From contig CM055205.1 of the NCBI GenBank assembly GCA_029224185.1, positions 18,511,942-18,575,941 of the forward strand: DNA of 64,000 bases, given 5' to 3'. The stretch is from Karalla daura. Taxonomy: Eukaryota; Chordata; Actinopteri; Chaetodontiformes; Leiognathidae. Shown in pieces: positions 63,720 through 64,000 of the stretch. Below the pieces are notes generated by a model. That model was not told the origin of the DNA and searched no databases. It was given only the letters and a program-made list of their open reading frames with translations. Both the position numbers and the translations under genes were made by a program. Numbering within the stretch: the stretch's first letter is position 1; every line of letters starts with the position of its first letter.

Positions 63720-64000
63720 TACTTTGTAATATCCCCCACAATAATGTTTATTTCTCCATCCAACTCAAAGCAAAGCCACATATGAATGAGCACTGACTCC
63801 TTCCTCATCAATACTGTGATCCAGTGATTGATCCAGTGATCAGCAGCATGATCAGAGTGCTCCAAGTCCCTGTTGGAGTCAGTCAGAGCATTTCCATACA
63901 CAGACACTTTGCATCAGCAGCACCATGCTCCAGTGCTCTGGGAGAGTTTATAGTCCTGAGAGTTGAACCCTGGATGACTGACAGCTGTCCTTCATCACAC
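63720..64000 (+). promoter_or_regulatory. Promoter of a fourth V gene, coding part beyond the right edge
   Basis: Matches the V1 upstream region base for base over most of its length, with the octamer-like CTTTGCAT at 63907-63914. By alignment with V1 the leader ATG should lie about 33 bp past position 64000. Confidence 0.85.

Overview
The window is nuclear DNA of a ray-finned fish, probably a percomorph. Genes are split by GT-AG introns. CA/GT, TATC and poly-G tracts are abundant, as are decayed dispersed repeats of common teleost type. The genes are vertebrate-specific: TMEM65, RNF139, TATDN1, NDUFB9, POMC and immunoglobulin light chain segments. POMC lacks gamma-MSH, as in teleosts. Exon boundaries below were read by eye from splice signals, frame continuity and remembered vertebrate protein sequences; no search or transcript data was available.

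Layout. (1) 1-22075, minus: the first four coding exons of tmem65, with an 18.3 kb intron 1 full of microsatellites; the remaining exons lie left of the window. (2) 22076-25637: gene-free stretch that probably holds the rnf139 3' UTR. (3) 25638-32795, minus: complete rnf139 (TRC8), six coding exons, 709 aa. (4) 34070-36699, minus: complete tatdn1, twelve exons, 297 aa. (5) 37034-39132, plus: complete ndufb9, four exons, 175 aa, head to head with tatdn1 across 334 bp. (6) 39869-44072, minus: a secreted 516-aa fibrinogen-C-domain protein in six exons, convergent with ndufb9. (7) 47081-50297, plus: a complete pomc gene with TATA box, untranslated exon 1, signal-peptide exon and hormone exon, 234 aa. 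(8) 51840-64000: an immunoglobulin light chain array. C exons (52752-53071, 62094-62419) and paired J segments are on the minus strand; V genes (54660, 57991, 60143 and a fourth starting just past the right edge) are on the plus strand. V segments carry 12-bp-spacer and J segments 23-bp-spacer recombination signals, so joining must be by inversion.

The block tmem65-rnf139-tatdn1-ndufb9 matches the gene neighbourhood I recall from human 8q24.13, without TRMT12. These are housekeeping genes (mitochondrial inner membrane, ER ubiquitin ligase, TatD-type nuclease, complex I). Next to them lie a hormone precursor and an immune receptor array, which are unrelated in function. pomc and the light chain array are tied together by duplication: a fragment of pomc intron 2 and exon 3, cut off before the melanocortin core, sits inside the array at 56464-56870. 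It is followed directly by a copy of the sequence that lies 1.3 kb beyond pomc.

Most notable: the pomc relic inside the light chain array; C-gene relics with internal deletions; near-identical spacer ends in the 12- and 23-bp recombination signals; a V gene whose CDR1 contains sequence matching a neighbour's CDR3; an intron-rich rnf139; and a fibrinogen-domain protein with an altered calcium loop.
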